From NCBI RefSeq assembly GCF_009712475.1, contig NZ_VCJO01000003.1, positions 1 to 64,000 on the forward strand: DNA of 64,000 nt. The letters are read 5' to 3'. The translations under genes were made by a program, and so were the position numbers. This DNA comes from Micromonospora sp. CP22. Its GTDB lineage: Bacteria > Actinomycetota > Actinomycetes > Mycobacteriales > Micromonosporaceae. This document shows, piece after piece, positions 24,489 through 33,793 of this stretch (the stretch's first letter is position 1; each line of letters opens with the position of its first letter). Below the pieces are notes generated by a model. It saw nothing but the letters and a program-made list of their open reading frames with translations. It was not told the DNA's origin and did not search any database.

Positions 24489-25331
24489 ATGACCCACGCA
24501 ACCCACCACGCCGACCACCACGACGCCGGGCAGGCGGAGATCCTCGACCTCGACGCTGACGTCCTCGCGGCGCAGCTTGCCGAGATCACGGCATGGCTCC
24601 CCCTCGCCGTACCCCCGCGACAGATCGTGGACCTCGGCAGTGGCACCGGAGCGGGAACCTTCGCCCTGCTGGACCGCTTCCCCGACGCTCACGTCACCGC
24701 GGTCGACTCCTCGGCCGGACACCTTCACCGTCTGCGGGAGAAGGCGTACGCCCGGGGAGCGGCAGCCCGGGTCCGCACCGTACGGACCGACCTCGACGAG
24801 CCCGACTGGCCCGACCTCGGCACCCCGGACCTGGCGTGGGCGTCTGCCTCGATGCACCACATGGCCCACCCCGAACAGGCCCTGCGGGCGGTCCACGACC
24901 TGCTGCCCACAGGCGGGCTGTTCGCCGTCGTGGAACTGGCCGACTTCCCGCGGTTCCTCCCCGAGAACGCCCCGGAAGACCGGCCGGGCCTTGAGGAGCG
25001 CTGCCACGCCGCCAGCGACCACGTCCACGCCGGGCACCTGACCCATCGGGGCACCGGCTGGGGACCGCTGCTCACCGCCGCTGGATTCACCGTCGAAGCC
25101 CAGCGCCGAATCACCGTGAACATCGAGGCGGCGACCAAACCGGCCGTCGGTGCCTACGCCCTCCGCAGCCTCCAGCGCATCCGGCACAGCGTCGCCGACG
25201 CCCTCGCCCCGGAGGACCTCGCCGCGCTCGACCGACTACTCGACCCCGACAGCCCGCACAACGTTCTGCGCCGCAGCGACCTGAGCGTCCGGACCGAACG
25301 CACCGTCTGGGCCGCCCGCCGCACCGCCTGA
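24489..25331 (+). CDS. SAM-dependent methyltransferase
   Basis: 280 aa. Class I fold: VDLGSGTGAGTFALLDRFP (motif I, around residue 47), VTAVDSS, VRTDLDEPDWPDLG and a post-I region WASASMHHMAHPEQALR. The N-terminus is His-rich (THATHHADHHDAGQ), possibly a metal-binding or simply low-complexity tail. A -10 TAACGT (24477-24482) ends six bases before the ATG, so translation is likely leaderless. Small-molecule methylation is likely; no pathway partner is adjacent. Confidence 0.83.
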   Translation: MTHATHHADHHDAGQAEILDLDADVLAAQLAEITAWLPLAVPPRQIVDLGSGTGAGTFALLDRFPDAHVTAVDSSAGHLHRLREKAYARGAAARVRTVRTDLDEPDWPDLGTPDLAWASASMHHMAHPEQALRAVHDLLPTGGLFAVVELADFPRFLPENAPEDRPGLEERCHAASDHVHAGHLTHRGTGWGPLLTAAGFTVEAQRRITVNIEAATKPAVGAYALRSLQRIRHSVADALAPEDLAALDRLLDPDSPHNVLRRSDLSVRTERTVWAARRTA

Positions 25332-25465
25332 ACGCACGGCCACTCGCCGCGCCCAGGGAACACTCGCCCGGCGCAGTGAGCGGGCCGACACCTGTCGGGG
25401 TGTAGGCGGGCGGCATGTCGGGTACCTCGCGCCCAACCCCCGTACCCCCTGCCCTGGAGGAAACC

Positions 25466-26161
25466 ATGACCGTCGTACTCGCCGTTGTCTGCAGCGACGG
25501 GGTGGTGATCGGCGCGGACTCCCAGATCACCGACAGCGCCCGTGGTCTGAGCTTCCCCGCCCGGAAGCTGCACCCGCTGGGCTCCCACGCCGCCTGGGGC
25601 GGCAGCGGCGCCCGGGGCGTACTCAACGATCTGCGCCCCCTCCTCGAGGACTCAGCAACCGCCATCCTCGAAGCACCCGACATCGGCGACGAGTTGCAGG
25701 ACCGCGTCCTGCCCGTCTTCAAGAAGCACTACGAGAAGTACATCCCCAACGTGCCCGGCGAGGACGACGGCGGCGGGGTGTCGGCGTACCTGCTCGCAGC
25801 CGGCTACAGCCAGGACAAGCCGTGGATCGTGGAGATCAACCCCAACGGGCTCATCGGCCGCTACGAGGACGTGGGCTTCCACGCCATCGGCTCCGGCGCA
25901 CCCATGGCCCAGCAGGCCGGTGCGCTGCTGTCCCACTTCCGGATGATCAAACGGTCTGTCGAGTACGGCGTGGTGAGCATCGTACGAGTGCTGGAGGCGC
26001 TGGATCGGACGTCACCGTCGGTCGGCGGGCCGTTCAGCGTCGCGGCCATCCGCGAGGAGGGCGCCCACCACCTCGACGAGAAGGAGATCGCCAAGGCGCT
26101 GAAGGACGCCCAGCGCCTACGCGAACTCGAACAGGAAGCGCTCGACCGGCTGTTCGACTGA
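25466..26161 (+). CDS. Stand-alone proteasome beta-subunit-like Ntn hydrolase
   Basis: 231 aa from the ATG at 25466 (TGGAGG upstream). After removal of Met1 the chain begins TVVLAVVCSDGVVIGADSQ. Counting from that Thr, the proteasome catalytic triad falls exactly in register: Thr1, Asp17 (GADSQ) and Lys33 (PARKL). WGGSGARGVLNDL, the SAYLLAAG strand and FHAIGSGAPMAQQAG (the conserved GSG turn) also match beta subunits. There is no propeptide, so activation would need only Met removal. No alpha subunit, Mpa/ARC ATPase or Pup gene is adjacent. It may be a self-assembling bacterial proteasome-related peptidase; the C-terminal 40 residues are a charged helix. Confidence 0.78.
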   Translation: MTVVLAVVCSDGVVIGADSQITDSARGLSFPARKLHPLGSHAAWGGSGARGVLNDLRPLLEDSATAILEAPDIGDELQDRVLPVFKKHYEKYIPNVPGEDDGGGVSAYLLAAGYSQDKPWIVEINPNGLIGRYEDVGFHAIGSGAPMAQQAGALLSHFRMIKRSVEYGVVSIVRVLEALDRTSPSVGGPFSVAAIREEGAHHLDEKEIAKALKDAQRLRELEQEALDRLFD

Positions 26162-26209
26162 CGCCGGATGGCGTCGGGGTCGCGCTGATCGCTCTGGTGG
26201 CACGGCTGC

Positions 26210-27034
26210 TCACGCAGGAGGGCGGGTCGCCCAGGCGAGCACGTCTTCGGGTGACGCATCGGAGCCGAGGTCACCTTGCCGCACTGCGGTGACCTGGTAG
26301 ATCTTCCACTCGCCGCCAGCGGCCCTGAGGACCTTTCCAGTGAAGGGGCACTCGCGGGAGACAAGCATGGCTACCCCCGGGGCCACCGATGCGGGGGTGA
26401 GTTCCTGCGGCTGCACGGTTCGGCGGAAGATGCGGGTGGCCGCAACTGGGCAGATGGCGTTCACCAGAATCCCGTATGACCGGCCTTCCCCGGCGAGAGC
26501 GTTCATGAGGCCGAACTGGGCTCCCTTGCTGACGCTGTACGCGGCGACGTCGGCACCGTCGATGGCACGTAGTCCGAAGTCCGATGTGGTCAGGACGATC
26601 CTGTCGTAGCGCTGGGTCCGCATCAGCGGCCACACCGCCGAGCAAAGCCACCATGCCGCGTCGGCGTTGATGGCCATGGTCGCGTTGTACTCGTCGGCAG
26701 TCGCTTCGCTGATGCCGTGGTAGCGGACGATGCCCGCGTTGTGGACCAGCGCGTCGATGCGCCCGTGCTCGGTGAGCACCTCAGCGATCAGTTCCTCGCA
26801 ACCATGGCGCGTCGCCAGATTCTGCACATGCACGCTGGCCCGTCCCCCGGCGTCGGCTATCGCGCCAGCCACGGCCTGGGCGGGGCCCGCATCACTACCG
26901 CTGCCGTCGCGGTCAACTCCCCCATCGTGTACGGCGACGTGCGCGCCCCTGGCCGCCAGCAGCCGAGCGTAAGCCTCGCCCAGGCCGCGCCCGGCACCAG
27001 TCACGACGACCACTTGTCCGGCGAGGTCAATCAC
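26210..27034 (-). CDS. Short-chain dehydrogenase/reductase
   Basis: 274 aa from a GTG at 27034 (VIDLAGQVVVVTGAGRGLGE); the open frame continues upstream without homology. TGAGRGLG cofactor motif, VHNAGIV, the Ser in VLTTSDFGLRA, and Tyr/Lys in YSVSKGAQFGL. The insert after the first strand (VHDGGVDRDGSGSDAGPAQA) is typical of SDRs related to the 3-oxoacyl/hydroxyacyl-CoA dehydrogenase part of multifunctional enzyme 2. AWWLCSAVWPLM follows the fourth helix. Substrate unknown. Convergent with the proteasome-like gene, 48 bp away. Confidence 0.82.
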   Translation of the reverse strand: MIDLAGQVVVVTGAGRGLGEAYARLLAARGAHVAVHDGGVDRDGSGSDAGPAQAVAGAIADAGGRASVHVQNLATRHGCEELIAEVLTEHGRIDALVHNAGIVRYHGISEATADEYNATMAINADAAWWLCSAVWPLMRTQRYDRIVLTTSDFGLRAIDGADVAAYSVSKGAQFGLMNALAGEGRSYGILVNAICPVAATRIFRRTVQPQELTPASVAPGVAMLVSRECPFTGKVLRAAGGEWKIYQVTAVRQGDLGSDASPEDVLAWATRPPA

Positions 27035-27083
27035 GCACCCAGCCTGCCAGACCACCAGACGTGATGCCCCGAAGACCGACCAT

Positions 27084-27272
27084 CTACGCGGCGTCCCCGG
27101 ACTCTGCCCGGCTCGCGCGACCCGCGGGATCGCGGGCGCGTTCATCCGCCGCCAGTTGCACGACCAGTACGTCGTGGTCTGCCTGGCGGCGGACGAGGCG
27201 CGGGGCGTGGCTGACGCAGGTCAGTTCGCTCGCTCCATGAGGCGTACGGCTGCGCGGTTGTTGGAGAGGGTC
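27084..27272 (-). pseudogene. Frameshifted C-terminal remnant of a GNAT acetyltransferase
   Basis: Immediately after the MMPL gene the minus strand reads LTLSNNRAAVRLMERA, the classic GNAT motif around the CoA-binding helix. It then hits a stop at 27221-27223. In the next frame it continues ELTCVSHAPRLVRRQADHDV and LVVQLAADERARD down to a TAG at 27084, like the last strands of a GNAT domain. No N-terminal half exists. A frameshift and truncation by whatever brought the MMPL gene are the simplest explanation. Confidence 0.5.
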
Positions 27273-29451
27273 AGACGCCGGCCTCCTCCGCGACCCTCCT
27301 GGTCGGCGCGGCCAGAGTCGCTTTCGGTGCCCGGCGTCCCGGCATCCACCAGTTGGCCTTGCCGCACATCTCCATCACCGCAGGGACGAGGACCAGCCGG
27401 ACGATGGTGGCGTCGATGAGCACGGCAACGGCCATGCCGAGTCCGCCCTGCTTGACCGCGACGTCGGGGCCGAGCAGGGAGGTGGTGAAGACGGCGATCA
27501 TGATGGCGGCCGCAGCCGTGATGACCTTGGCAGTCCGCGCCAACCCCTGAGCAACGGCCGTGCGGGTGTCTCCGGTGCGCTCGTACTCCTCGCGGATCCG
27601 TGAGGTCAGGAAGACCTGGTAGTCCATGGACAGGCCGAACAGCACCGGAAACATCATCATCGGGACCCAGGTCGTGACCGGCATGGCGGTGGGGAATCCG
27701 AGGGCCGGACCGAACCATCCCCACTGGACGACCGCGACTATCACCCCGTAGGCGGCGCCGATCGACAGCAGGTTCATCACAGCGGCCTGTAGCGCGATGA
27801 CGACGGACCGGACCATCGCGATCAGCAGCAGCATGGAGATCGCGATGACGACCGCGATCATCAGAGGCAGGCGCGAGCCGGACTCCTCGGCGAGATCGAT
27901 GGTGCCGGCGTTCGGTCCGCCGAGGTGGACCTGTAGGCCGCCGGGCGCGTTGGGCAGCACGTTGTCGCGCAGCTCGTGCACCAGGTCCGCCGTCTTCTCG
28001 TCCTGGTACCCGGTCGTGGGGAAGGCGGCGAAGCTGACGGCCTGCCCGTCCGTACTGACCCGGGGTGGCGTGACGTAGGCGACGCCCTCAGTGTTGCTGA
28101 TCGCTTCGACGACGGGACGCAGTTCGGCGTCCCTGGAGTCGGTCTCGGTGACGAAGATCAGGGGTGCTCCGTAGCCGGGACCGAAACCATCGGCGAGGAT
28201 CTCGTACGAGATGTAGCTGCTCCTGTCACGGGGTTGGACGCTGGCGTCGGGCTGGCTCAGCCGCATCGACAGCGTGGGCGCGGCCAGCACCAGCAAGATC
28301 ACGCTGGCCAGGATCGCGGCGACCACCGGTTTGCGCTGCACCACCCCGGCCCAACGCTCGGCGAGCGTAGGGCGCCGCTGGGACGGGGCAGTCGCGGACC
28401 GGCTCCGGCGAGACGTGCGACGGGGCAGGCGCAGTGAGTTGATCTTGTGACCGATGAAGCCCAGGAACGCGGGCAACAGCGTCACTGCGGCGACCATCGT
28501 CACCAGCACGATCACCGACGTGGCGACGGCCACCCCGGTCATCAGCCGCTGCTCCATGACGACCAGGCCCAGCAAGGCGATCACGACGGTCGTACCGGCG
28601 AACAGCACCGCGCGACCGGCGGTGGTGATGGCGTTGACCGTGGCACTCTCGGGGTCATCGCCATCCTGCAGGCCGTCCTTGTAGCGGGTCACGATGAACA
28701 ACGCGTAGTCGATACCGACGCCGAGCCCGATCATCGCGGCGAAGATCGAAGAGAAATCCGGCGCGGGAACAACGTGCCCGACCAGTTTCATCAGCGCGAG
28801 GCCGCCGACAATCGCCAGGAGGGCGGTCACGATCGGCAGGCCCATCGCCACCAGCGATCCGAACGCGATGAACAAGATCACTGCTGCTGCCAGGAGGCCC
28901 ACGCTCTCGGCCGCACCTTGCAGGGGCGTCTCGGCCTTCTCCGCCATGTACCCGCCCAGCCCCAGCTCGACTTCGTCATCGGAGGCGGCCTTGACGGCGT
29001 CCACCAGAGGCTTGACCTCTGTTCTGGTCACATCCGTGTCGTTCAGCGGGATGGTCGTACGGGCGACACGACGATCGCCCGTCACCAGGTTCTGGTCCTG
29101 ATATGGCGAGATCACCGGCCCGGTGACAGGCGAGCTGGCGAGTTCGGCGATGACCTTCTCGATCTTCTGCCGGGCGGCGGGCTCGTCGATTCCCCCTGCT
29201 GCCCTGATCGCGAGGGTCAGCGTGTCCCCTCGCTGCTCGGGGAAATGTTTCTCGATCAGCTGCTGCGCCCTGGCGGATGGCGAGTCTCCGCCGGAGAAGT
29301 CGTTGTCGGCGGCGGCTCCGAAGCTGAAGCCGATGAACCCCACGGCGATCACGCCGACGATCCAGACCAACAGGACCAGGCGGCGGCGCCGGTAACAGAA
29401 TCGGGCCAGGCCCGCCAGCGCCCCGTCCGTGCGGGGAGCCTGGGTTCTCAT
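27271..29451 (-). CDS. MMPL-family (RND) membrane transporter
   Basis: 726 aa. The ATG at 29451 is six bases after GAGGAG; an adjacent ATG at 29454 is possible. Twelve predicted membrane segments in two repeats of 1 + 5, each with a large extracytoplasmic porter loop after the first segment (residues about 45-180 and 400-520). Hallmarks: IGLGVGIDYALFIVTRYKD in repeat 1 and VLFGLSMDYQVFLTSRIREE in repeat 2, which carry the proton-relay Asp-Tyr pairs. Exports lipids or hydrophobic small molecules in actinobacteria. No regulator or lipid-synthesis gene is adjacent. Its 3' end abuts a broken GNAT gene. Confidence 0.88.
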   Translation of the reverse strand: MRTQAPRTDGALAGLARFCYRRRRLVLLVWIVGVIAVGFIGFSFGAAADNDFSGGDSPSARAQQLIEKHFPEQRGDTLTLAIRAAGGIDEPAARQKIEKVIAELASSPVTGPVISPYQDQNLVTGDRRVARTTIPLNDTDVTRTEVKPLVDAVKAASDDEVELGLGGYMAEKAETPLQGAAESVGLLAAAVILFIAFGSLVAMGLPIVTALLAIVGGLALMKLVGHVVPAPDFSSIFAAMIGLGVGIDYALFIVTRYKDGLQDGDDPESATVNAITTAGRAVLFAGTTVVIALLGLVVMEQRLMTGVAVATSVIVLVTMVAAVTLLPAFLGFIGHKINSLRLPRRTSRRSRSATAPSQRRPTLAERWAGVVQRKPVVAAILASVILLVLAAPTLSMRLSQPDASVQPRDRSSYISYEILADGFGPGYGAPLIFVTETDSRDAELRPVVEAISNTEGVAYVTPPRVSTDGQAVSFAAFPTTGYQDEKTADLVHELRDNVLPNAPGGLQVHLGGPNAGTIDLAEESGSRLPLMIAVVIAISMLLLIAMVRSVVIALQAAVMNLLSIGAAYGVIVAVVQWGWFGPALGFPTAMPVTTWVPMMMFPVLFGLSMDYQVFLTSRIREEYERTGDTRTAVAQGLARTAKVITAAAAIMIAVFTTSLLGPDVAVKQGGLGMAVAVLIDATIVRLVLVPAVMEMCGKANWWMPGRRAPKATLAAPTRRVAEEAGV

Positions 29452-29877
29452 CATCTTCTCCTCGATGGTTGGCTGCCGCCGATCATGTCGCCGGACGCGC
29501 CGCTGGTCGTCCCGCAGATGGATGCACTTCGCGGTGCAGCCCATGGCGTAGCCGACTGCCGCAGACGCGGCAGCCGCCGCGCGAATACCGCGCACGCGGT
29601 ACACGGCCACACATCCGCCGGGCAGGAGTCACCCCGGGCCGGTCGTGGTCACCATCGCTCGACGCCGCCGGGGCCGAGAGAGAAGTTGCTGCTTTCCGCC
29701 GTACCGTGACCACATGCCGAAGCAGTGGAGGTCGGCACCACCCACACCGGGGCGATCGTGTGCGCCACAACGATCGCGGCTCGGCTGTGCAGCGCCTGCC
29801 ACCACCTGGTTGACGGGTGTCTGCCGAAGGCACGATTGGCAAGCTGGGTCCGTGACCGTGCGTGTGATCATGACGGA
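29452..29877. other. Intergenic region, 426 bp
   Basis: Between the MMPL start and the hypothetical gene at 29878. Apart from the ribosome site of the MMPL gene (GAGGAG at 29458-29463) I see no convincing promoter, operator or gene. Several open frames cross it on both strands, but they show no family motif and no ribosome site. A TetR-like regulator, often found beside MMPL genes, is absent. Confidence 0.5.
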
Positions 29878-30351
29878 ATGATCGTCGTGGAGTTCGACGC
29901 ACCCGTTGATGATGCGCCACTGCAGGTCACCGGGTTCGAGTTGGGACACGTCAGCCTAGGCTGGAACGGTGGAGCCTACAGTTCCCGCCAGCTCGGGTCC
30001 CGCGGGTTGCTGATGGTGTACCTCGCCGCCGCGGACATGCTCAACGGCGTGACGACCCTGCTGGCGCATCCCGACGCCAGTTACCTGTTCACCGGCACCT
30101 CCAGCGCGTGGAGTTTCGCCCTACGCCGTACCCGCCGTCATGGATTGCAGCTGCGCACACCCGCCGGCAGGCTGCTCTGCAGCACCTCCGAGGCTGACTA
30201 CGCGATAGCGGTCTGGCGCGGCACCGAGCGGTTGCTGACAGCCCGCACACCGATCGACGGCGGCCCCATGACCGACCTGCAGGCCGCCATCGCCGCCTTC
30301 CCGGATGCGTACCGGCGCGCGTCAATCGCGGGTGGGCTGTACGACGACTGA
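29878..30351 (+). CDS. Hypothetical protein
   Basis: 157 aa from the ATG at 29878 (MIVVEFDAPVDD). No recognised domain. It is soluble, with alternating beta-type stretches (LQVTGFELGHVSLGWNGGAY, YLFTGTSSAWSFALRRTRR, LCSTSEADYAIAVWRGTERL) suggesting a mostly beta fold, and ends in a helix AAIAAFPDAYRRASIAGGLY. The composition is normal for the genome. Longer in-frame starts at 29725 are possible, but their added residues look non-coding. No operon partner; function unknown. Confidence 0.6.
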   Translation: MIVVEFDAPVDDAPLQVTGFELGHVSLGWNGGAYSSRQLGSRGLLMVYLAAADMLNGVTTLLAHPDASYLFTGTSSAWSFALRRTRRHGLQLRTPAGRLLCSTSEADYAIAVWRGTERLLTARTPIDGGPMTDLQAAIAAFPDAYRRASIAGGLYDD

Positions 30352-30468
30352 CACCGCTAACTCAGGGAGCCCAGACCGAATCCCGACAGGGGTACAAGCG
30401 GCATAAACCCGGCGCCATCAGCCCTATGTCGCACCTGCGCCTGGGCGGTCGCGGTCGACCGGCCATCC

Positions 30469-31779
<1,311 letters not shown>

Positions 31780-31857
31780 CCATCGCTGATCCACTGTTCT
31801 CCGGCAGCCAGCCCGACAGCCTGACCGGCTAGGCCAACACCGGAGAACCGGACCGAA

Positions 31858-31894
31858 ACCGGGCGGGCTCGACCTCACGTCGAGCCCGCCCGGT
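31858..31894 (+). terminator. Strong hairpin terminator
   Basis: A perfect 15-bp stem (CCGGGCGGGCTCGAC at 31859-31873 and its complement at 31879-31893), extended by one A-T pair, with loop CTCAC, 79 bp after the deacetylase stop. Confidence 0.85.
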
Positions 31895-31900
31895 CGGCGC

Positions 31901-31920
31901 CGAAGGTCGTACGACCTTCG
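31901..31920. promoter_or_regulatory. Perfect 20-bp palindrome
   Basis: CGAAGGTCGT followed directly by ACGACCTTCG makes an uninterrupted palindrome seven bases after the terminator. With no loop it is more like a protein-binding site (TetR or LacI size) than a hairpin. No gene starts nearby on either strand. Confidence 0.5.
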
Positions 31921-32070
31921 ACAAGCAGCCAAAGGGTGCCGGCCGCCAGTGCGACCGGCTCTGCTCCGGTTGCCGGCCTCTGGCGGAAGTACCGCTGACG
32001 TCGGACGGGGGGCGAGAGCAGACGTCCTGGGTCTCGTCCGGACTCGGGTCCGTCGTCAAGAAGACAAGAG

Positions 32071-32092
32071 CAGTGACCTCTTCGGTGTGAAC
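32071..32092. repeat. Left att core (copy of tRNA-Val segment)
   Basis: Identical over 22 bp, starting CAGTGACCTCTTCGG, to positions 35235-35256 inside the tRNA gene (anticodon loop to T stem). Flanking bases differ at once on both sides, and the tRNA 3' end is not found to its left, so the original chromosome side has been altered. Confidence 0.75.
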
Positions 32093-32128
32093 TCACGGCA
32101 GACCGGCCGGAACGGGCTTGATACGAGG

Positions 32129-32344
32129 TCATCGGGCCTGTTGACGCTCGTTCCGGTCGGGTGCGGGTGGCACGGTTGCTGTACTTCGCTGCTGTACTTC
32201 ACCGGGCGCTCGGCCGGAATCCGCCGCTGGCGCTCCACACACGGGGCACCGGCGTTCCTGCCGCCTTTGGTCGCGCAGGTTTCGCCGGGCGGTGAGGATC
32301 AGGCGGTTGCGGATCTGAGCCAGGGACAGGAATGGCGCGGTCAC
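32129..32344 (-). CDS. Small CxxC-containing protein
   Basis: 71 aa from a GTG three bases after the stop of the XRE/TPR gene, so likely co-translated. It begins VTAPFLSLAQIRNRLIL, followed by basic TARRNLRDQRRQERR and a CPVCG knuckle; the last 35 residues (Gln/Thr/Pro-rich) run through the left arm-type repeat and look non-native. One CxxC alone may bind zinc in a dimer. The first 45 residues look genuine. Function unknown; it may serve the regulator upstream. Confidence 0.45.
   Translation of the reverse strand: MTAPFLSLAQIRNRLILTARRNLRDQRRQERRCPVCGAPAADSGRAPGEVQQRSTATVPPAPDRNERQQAR
32177..32197. repeat. Left arm-type repeat of the element
   Basis: TGCTGTACTTCGCTGCTGTAC: two GCTGTAC units 13 bp apart. 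18 of 21 bases match the repeat at 35144-35164, in the same orientation, 85 bp inside the left att core. Probable integrase or excisionase arm site. Confidence 0.7.
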
Positions 32345-32346
32345 GC

Positions 32347-33537
32347 TCAGACCAGCCCCAGACCGATGGCGAGCTGAACGATCGTCGCGGGAGCGTGCTG
32401 GTCGCGGGCGACCTGGGCGACCACCTCCCGTACCGCTGGCCGGTGCCGGACCTCGGCCGACGCGATGCTGTCGGCCTGCATCAGCATCCGGGCCGCGTTC
32501 GCGGCGTCGTCTACGTGAAGGTACGCACGAGCGGTGTCGACGAGGTGCGCGGCGCGGTGCTCGGCCGGCAGCCACCGCCATCCGTCACGCCGGATCGCCT
32601 TCTCGTGCCGGGCTATTGCCTCCGACCCGTCACCCAGTTCGACGGCGGCGGCGACCCGGGCCAGCTCGACAGCCGTGGGCCCGAACGCGGTCCGGAAATA
32701 GTCGTGTCCATCGCCGATCCTGGGAGCCATTTCGGCGGCCTCGTCCAGCAAGTCACCGGCCGCGCGATCGTTGCCTTCTCCGGCCGCTGTCAGGGCCGCT
32801 TGCACGAGCAGCGATCCGCACAGCGACAACTCCTGCGGTGCGCCTGCACCGAGGTCAGGTGGAGCGATCTGGTAGGCGGCGGCCAGCATCACCGACCTCG
32901 CCCGCCCCAACGCCCGGAGGACCTGGCCGAGTTGCACCGCCGCGCACGCCAGCATCACCCGGTCACCGGTCGCGGCCGACATCGCCCGATCAGCAGCCAG
33001 CCACGCAAGGCTTGTCTCGTCCAGCTTGACCAGCAGCGCCGCCGTGACGCGGTACGCCTCCACCAGCGCCAGACGGCTAGCCTCCGGGTCTTGGGCGTGG
33101 GCGCGGTGGACCTCGGTCAACAGCTTCGGCAGCAACTCAGCCAGGTGCGGGTACCGGGCGTGCTGGTAGGTGATCCACGCGTGCTCGACCTCCCGGGCCA
33201 GCCGATCCGGCACCATCACCGGGCGGTGGCCGGACGGGCGACCGAGTGCCATCTCGTACGTCGACAGGGCCCCCCGGATCCGCGCCACACCCTCGCTGCG
33301 CTCGGCTACCTCGACCGGCTGAGCATCACCTCCGAGCAGGGTCGCGGCATCGACTCGCAGTACAGTCGCGATGTCGCGGATGGTCGATACCCGCTCCAAG
33401 CGCCGGGCACCGCGCTCGACCTTGTCTACCCAGCTCTTCGACTTACCCAACCGATCCGCGAACGACTGCTGCGACAGCTTTCGCCGGGCCCGCAGGTACG
33501 CGACCCGCCGACCGATCGGCAGAGAATCACCGTTCAC
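32347..33537 (-). CDS. XRE regulator with TPR-like C-terminal domain
   Basis: 396 aa from the GTG at 33537; the frame is open to 33657, but the added residues are basic low-complexity. Helix-turn-helix at about residues 8-65 (VAYLRARRKLSQQSFADRLG, KSKSWVDKVERGARRLERVS). The remaining 300 residues are alpha-helical TPR-like repeats (LVEAYRVTAALLVKLDETSL, AAHLVDTARAYLHVDDAANA). This is a large actinobacterial regulator family with peptide-sensor-like repeats, here probably controlling the element. The start overlaps the end of the small interrupted ORF upstream by 11 bp, which suggests former translational coupling. Confidence 0.8.
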   Translation of the reverse strand: MNGDSLPIGRRVAYLRARRKLSQQSFADRLGKSKSWVDKVERGARRLERVSTIRDIATVLRVDAATLLGGDAQPVEVAERSEGVARIRGALSTYEMALGRPSGHRPVMVPDRLAREVEHAWITYQHARYPHLAELLPKLLTEVHRAHAQDPEASRLALVEAYRVTAALLVKLDETSLAWLAADRAMSAATGDRVMLACAAVQLGQVLRALGRARSVMLAAAYQIAPPDLGAGAPQELSLCGSLLVQAALTAAGEGNDRAAGDLLDEAAEMAPRIGDGHDYFRTAFGPTAVELARVAAAVELGDGSEAIARHEKAIRRDGWRWLPAEHRAAHLVDTARAYLHVDDAANAARMLMQADSIASAEVRHRPAVREVVAQVARDQHAPATIVQLAIGLGLV

Positions 33538-33682
33538 GACGCCACCGCCGATCCGGCATCGCCCGAGTCGTTTCCTCGACGGGTATCCGCTCTGCTTCGG
33601 CCTACGCCAGAATCCGCTGTTTCGCGGCCTCCTGCTCCGCCGCCTGGGTTCGGTCACCCGTGCTACCAGCGTCGTCGCTCAT
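33527..33682 (-). pseudogene. Small ORF with in-frame amber codon
   Basis: An excellent ribosome site (GGAGGTAGGG) precedes ATG 33680-33682. The frame reads MSDDAGSTGDRTQAAEQEAA-KQRILA, then TAG (33602-33604), then AEAERIPVEETTRAMPDRRW-RRER and a TGA at 33527, overlapping the XRE start. With the amber read through, it would encode 51 aa. It is either a 26-codon leader peptide or a small element gene broken by one point mutation. Confidence 0.45.
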
Positions 33683-33793
33683 CCCTACCTCCGCAGTGCT
33701 TCCGCTCCTGCTCGATGTGGGATCTACTCTGGTGACCGCGCGACTACGCTCGGAAGCACCTCGATGCTTTCAGGACCTTTCCCAGGGGATCTG

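Larger units (their letters stand above)
31780..32128. other. Intergenic region, 349 bp
   Basis: Holds the terminator (31858-31894), the 20-bp palindrome (31901-31920) and, from 32071, the left attachment repeat of the integrative element. The stretch 31921-32070 shows nothing recognisable. Confidence 0.6.

Noticed and set aside
25466..26161. Canonical PrcB proteasome subunit
   Set aside because: No propeptide, no PrcA, Pup, Mpa or Dop gene nearby, and the C-terminal half differs; treated as a separate proteasome-like family.
32071..32092. A second tRNA-Val gene
   Set aside because: Only 22 bp match; acceptor stem, D arm and 3' end are missing, so it is an att copy.
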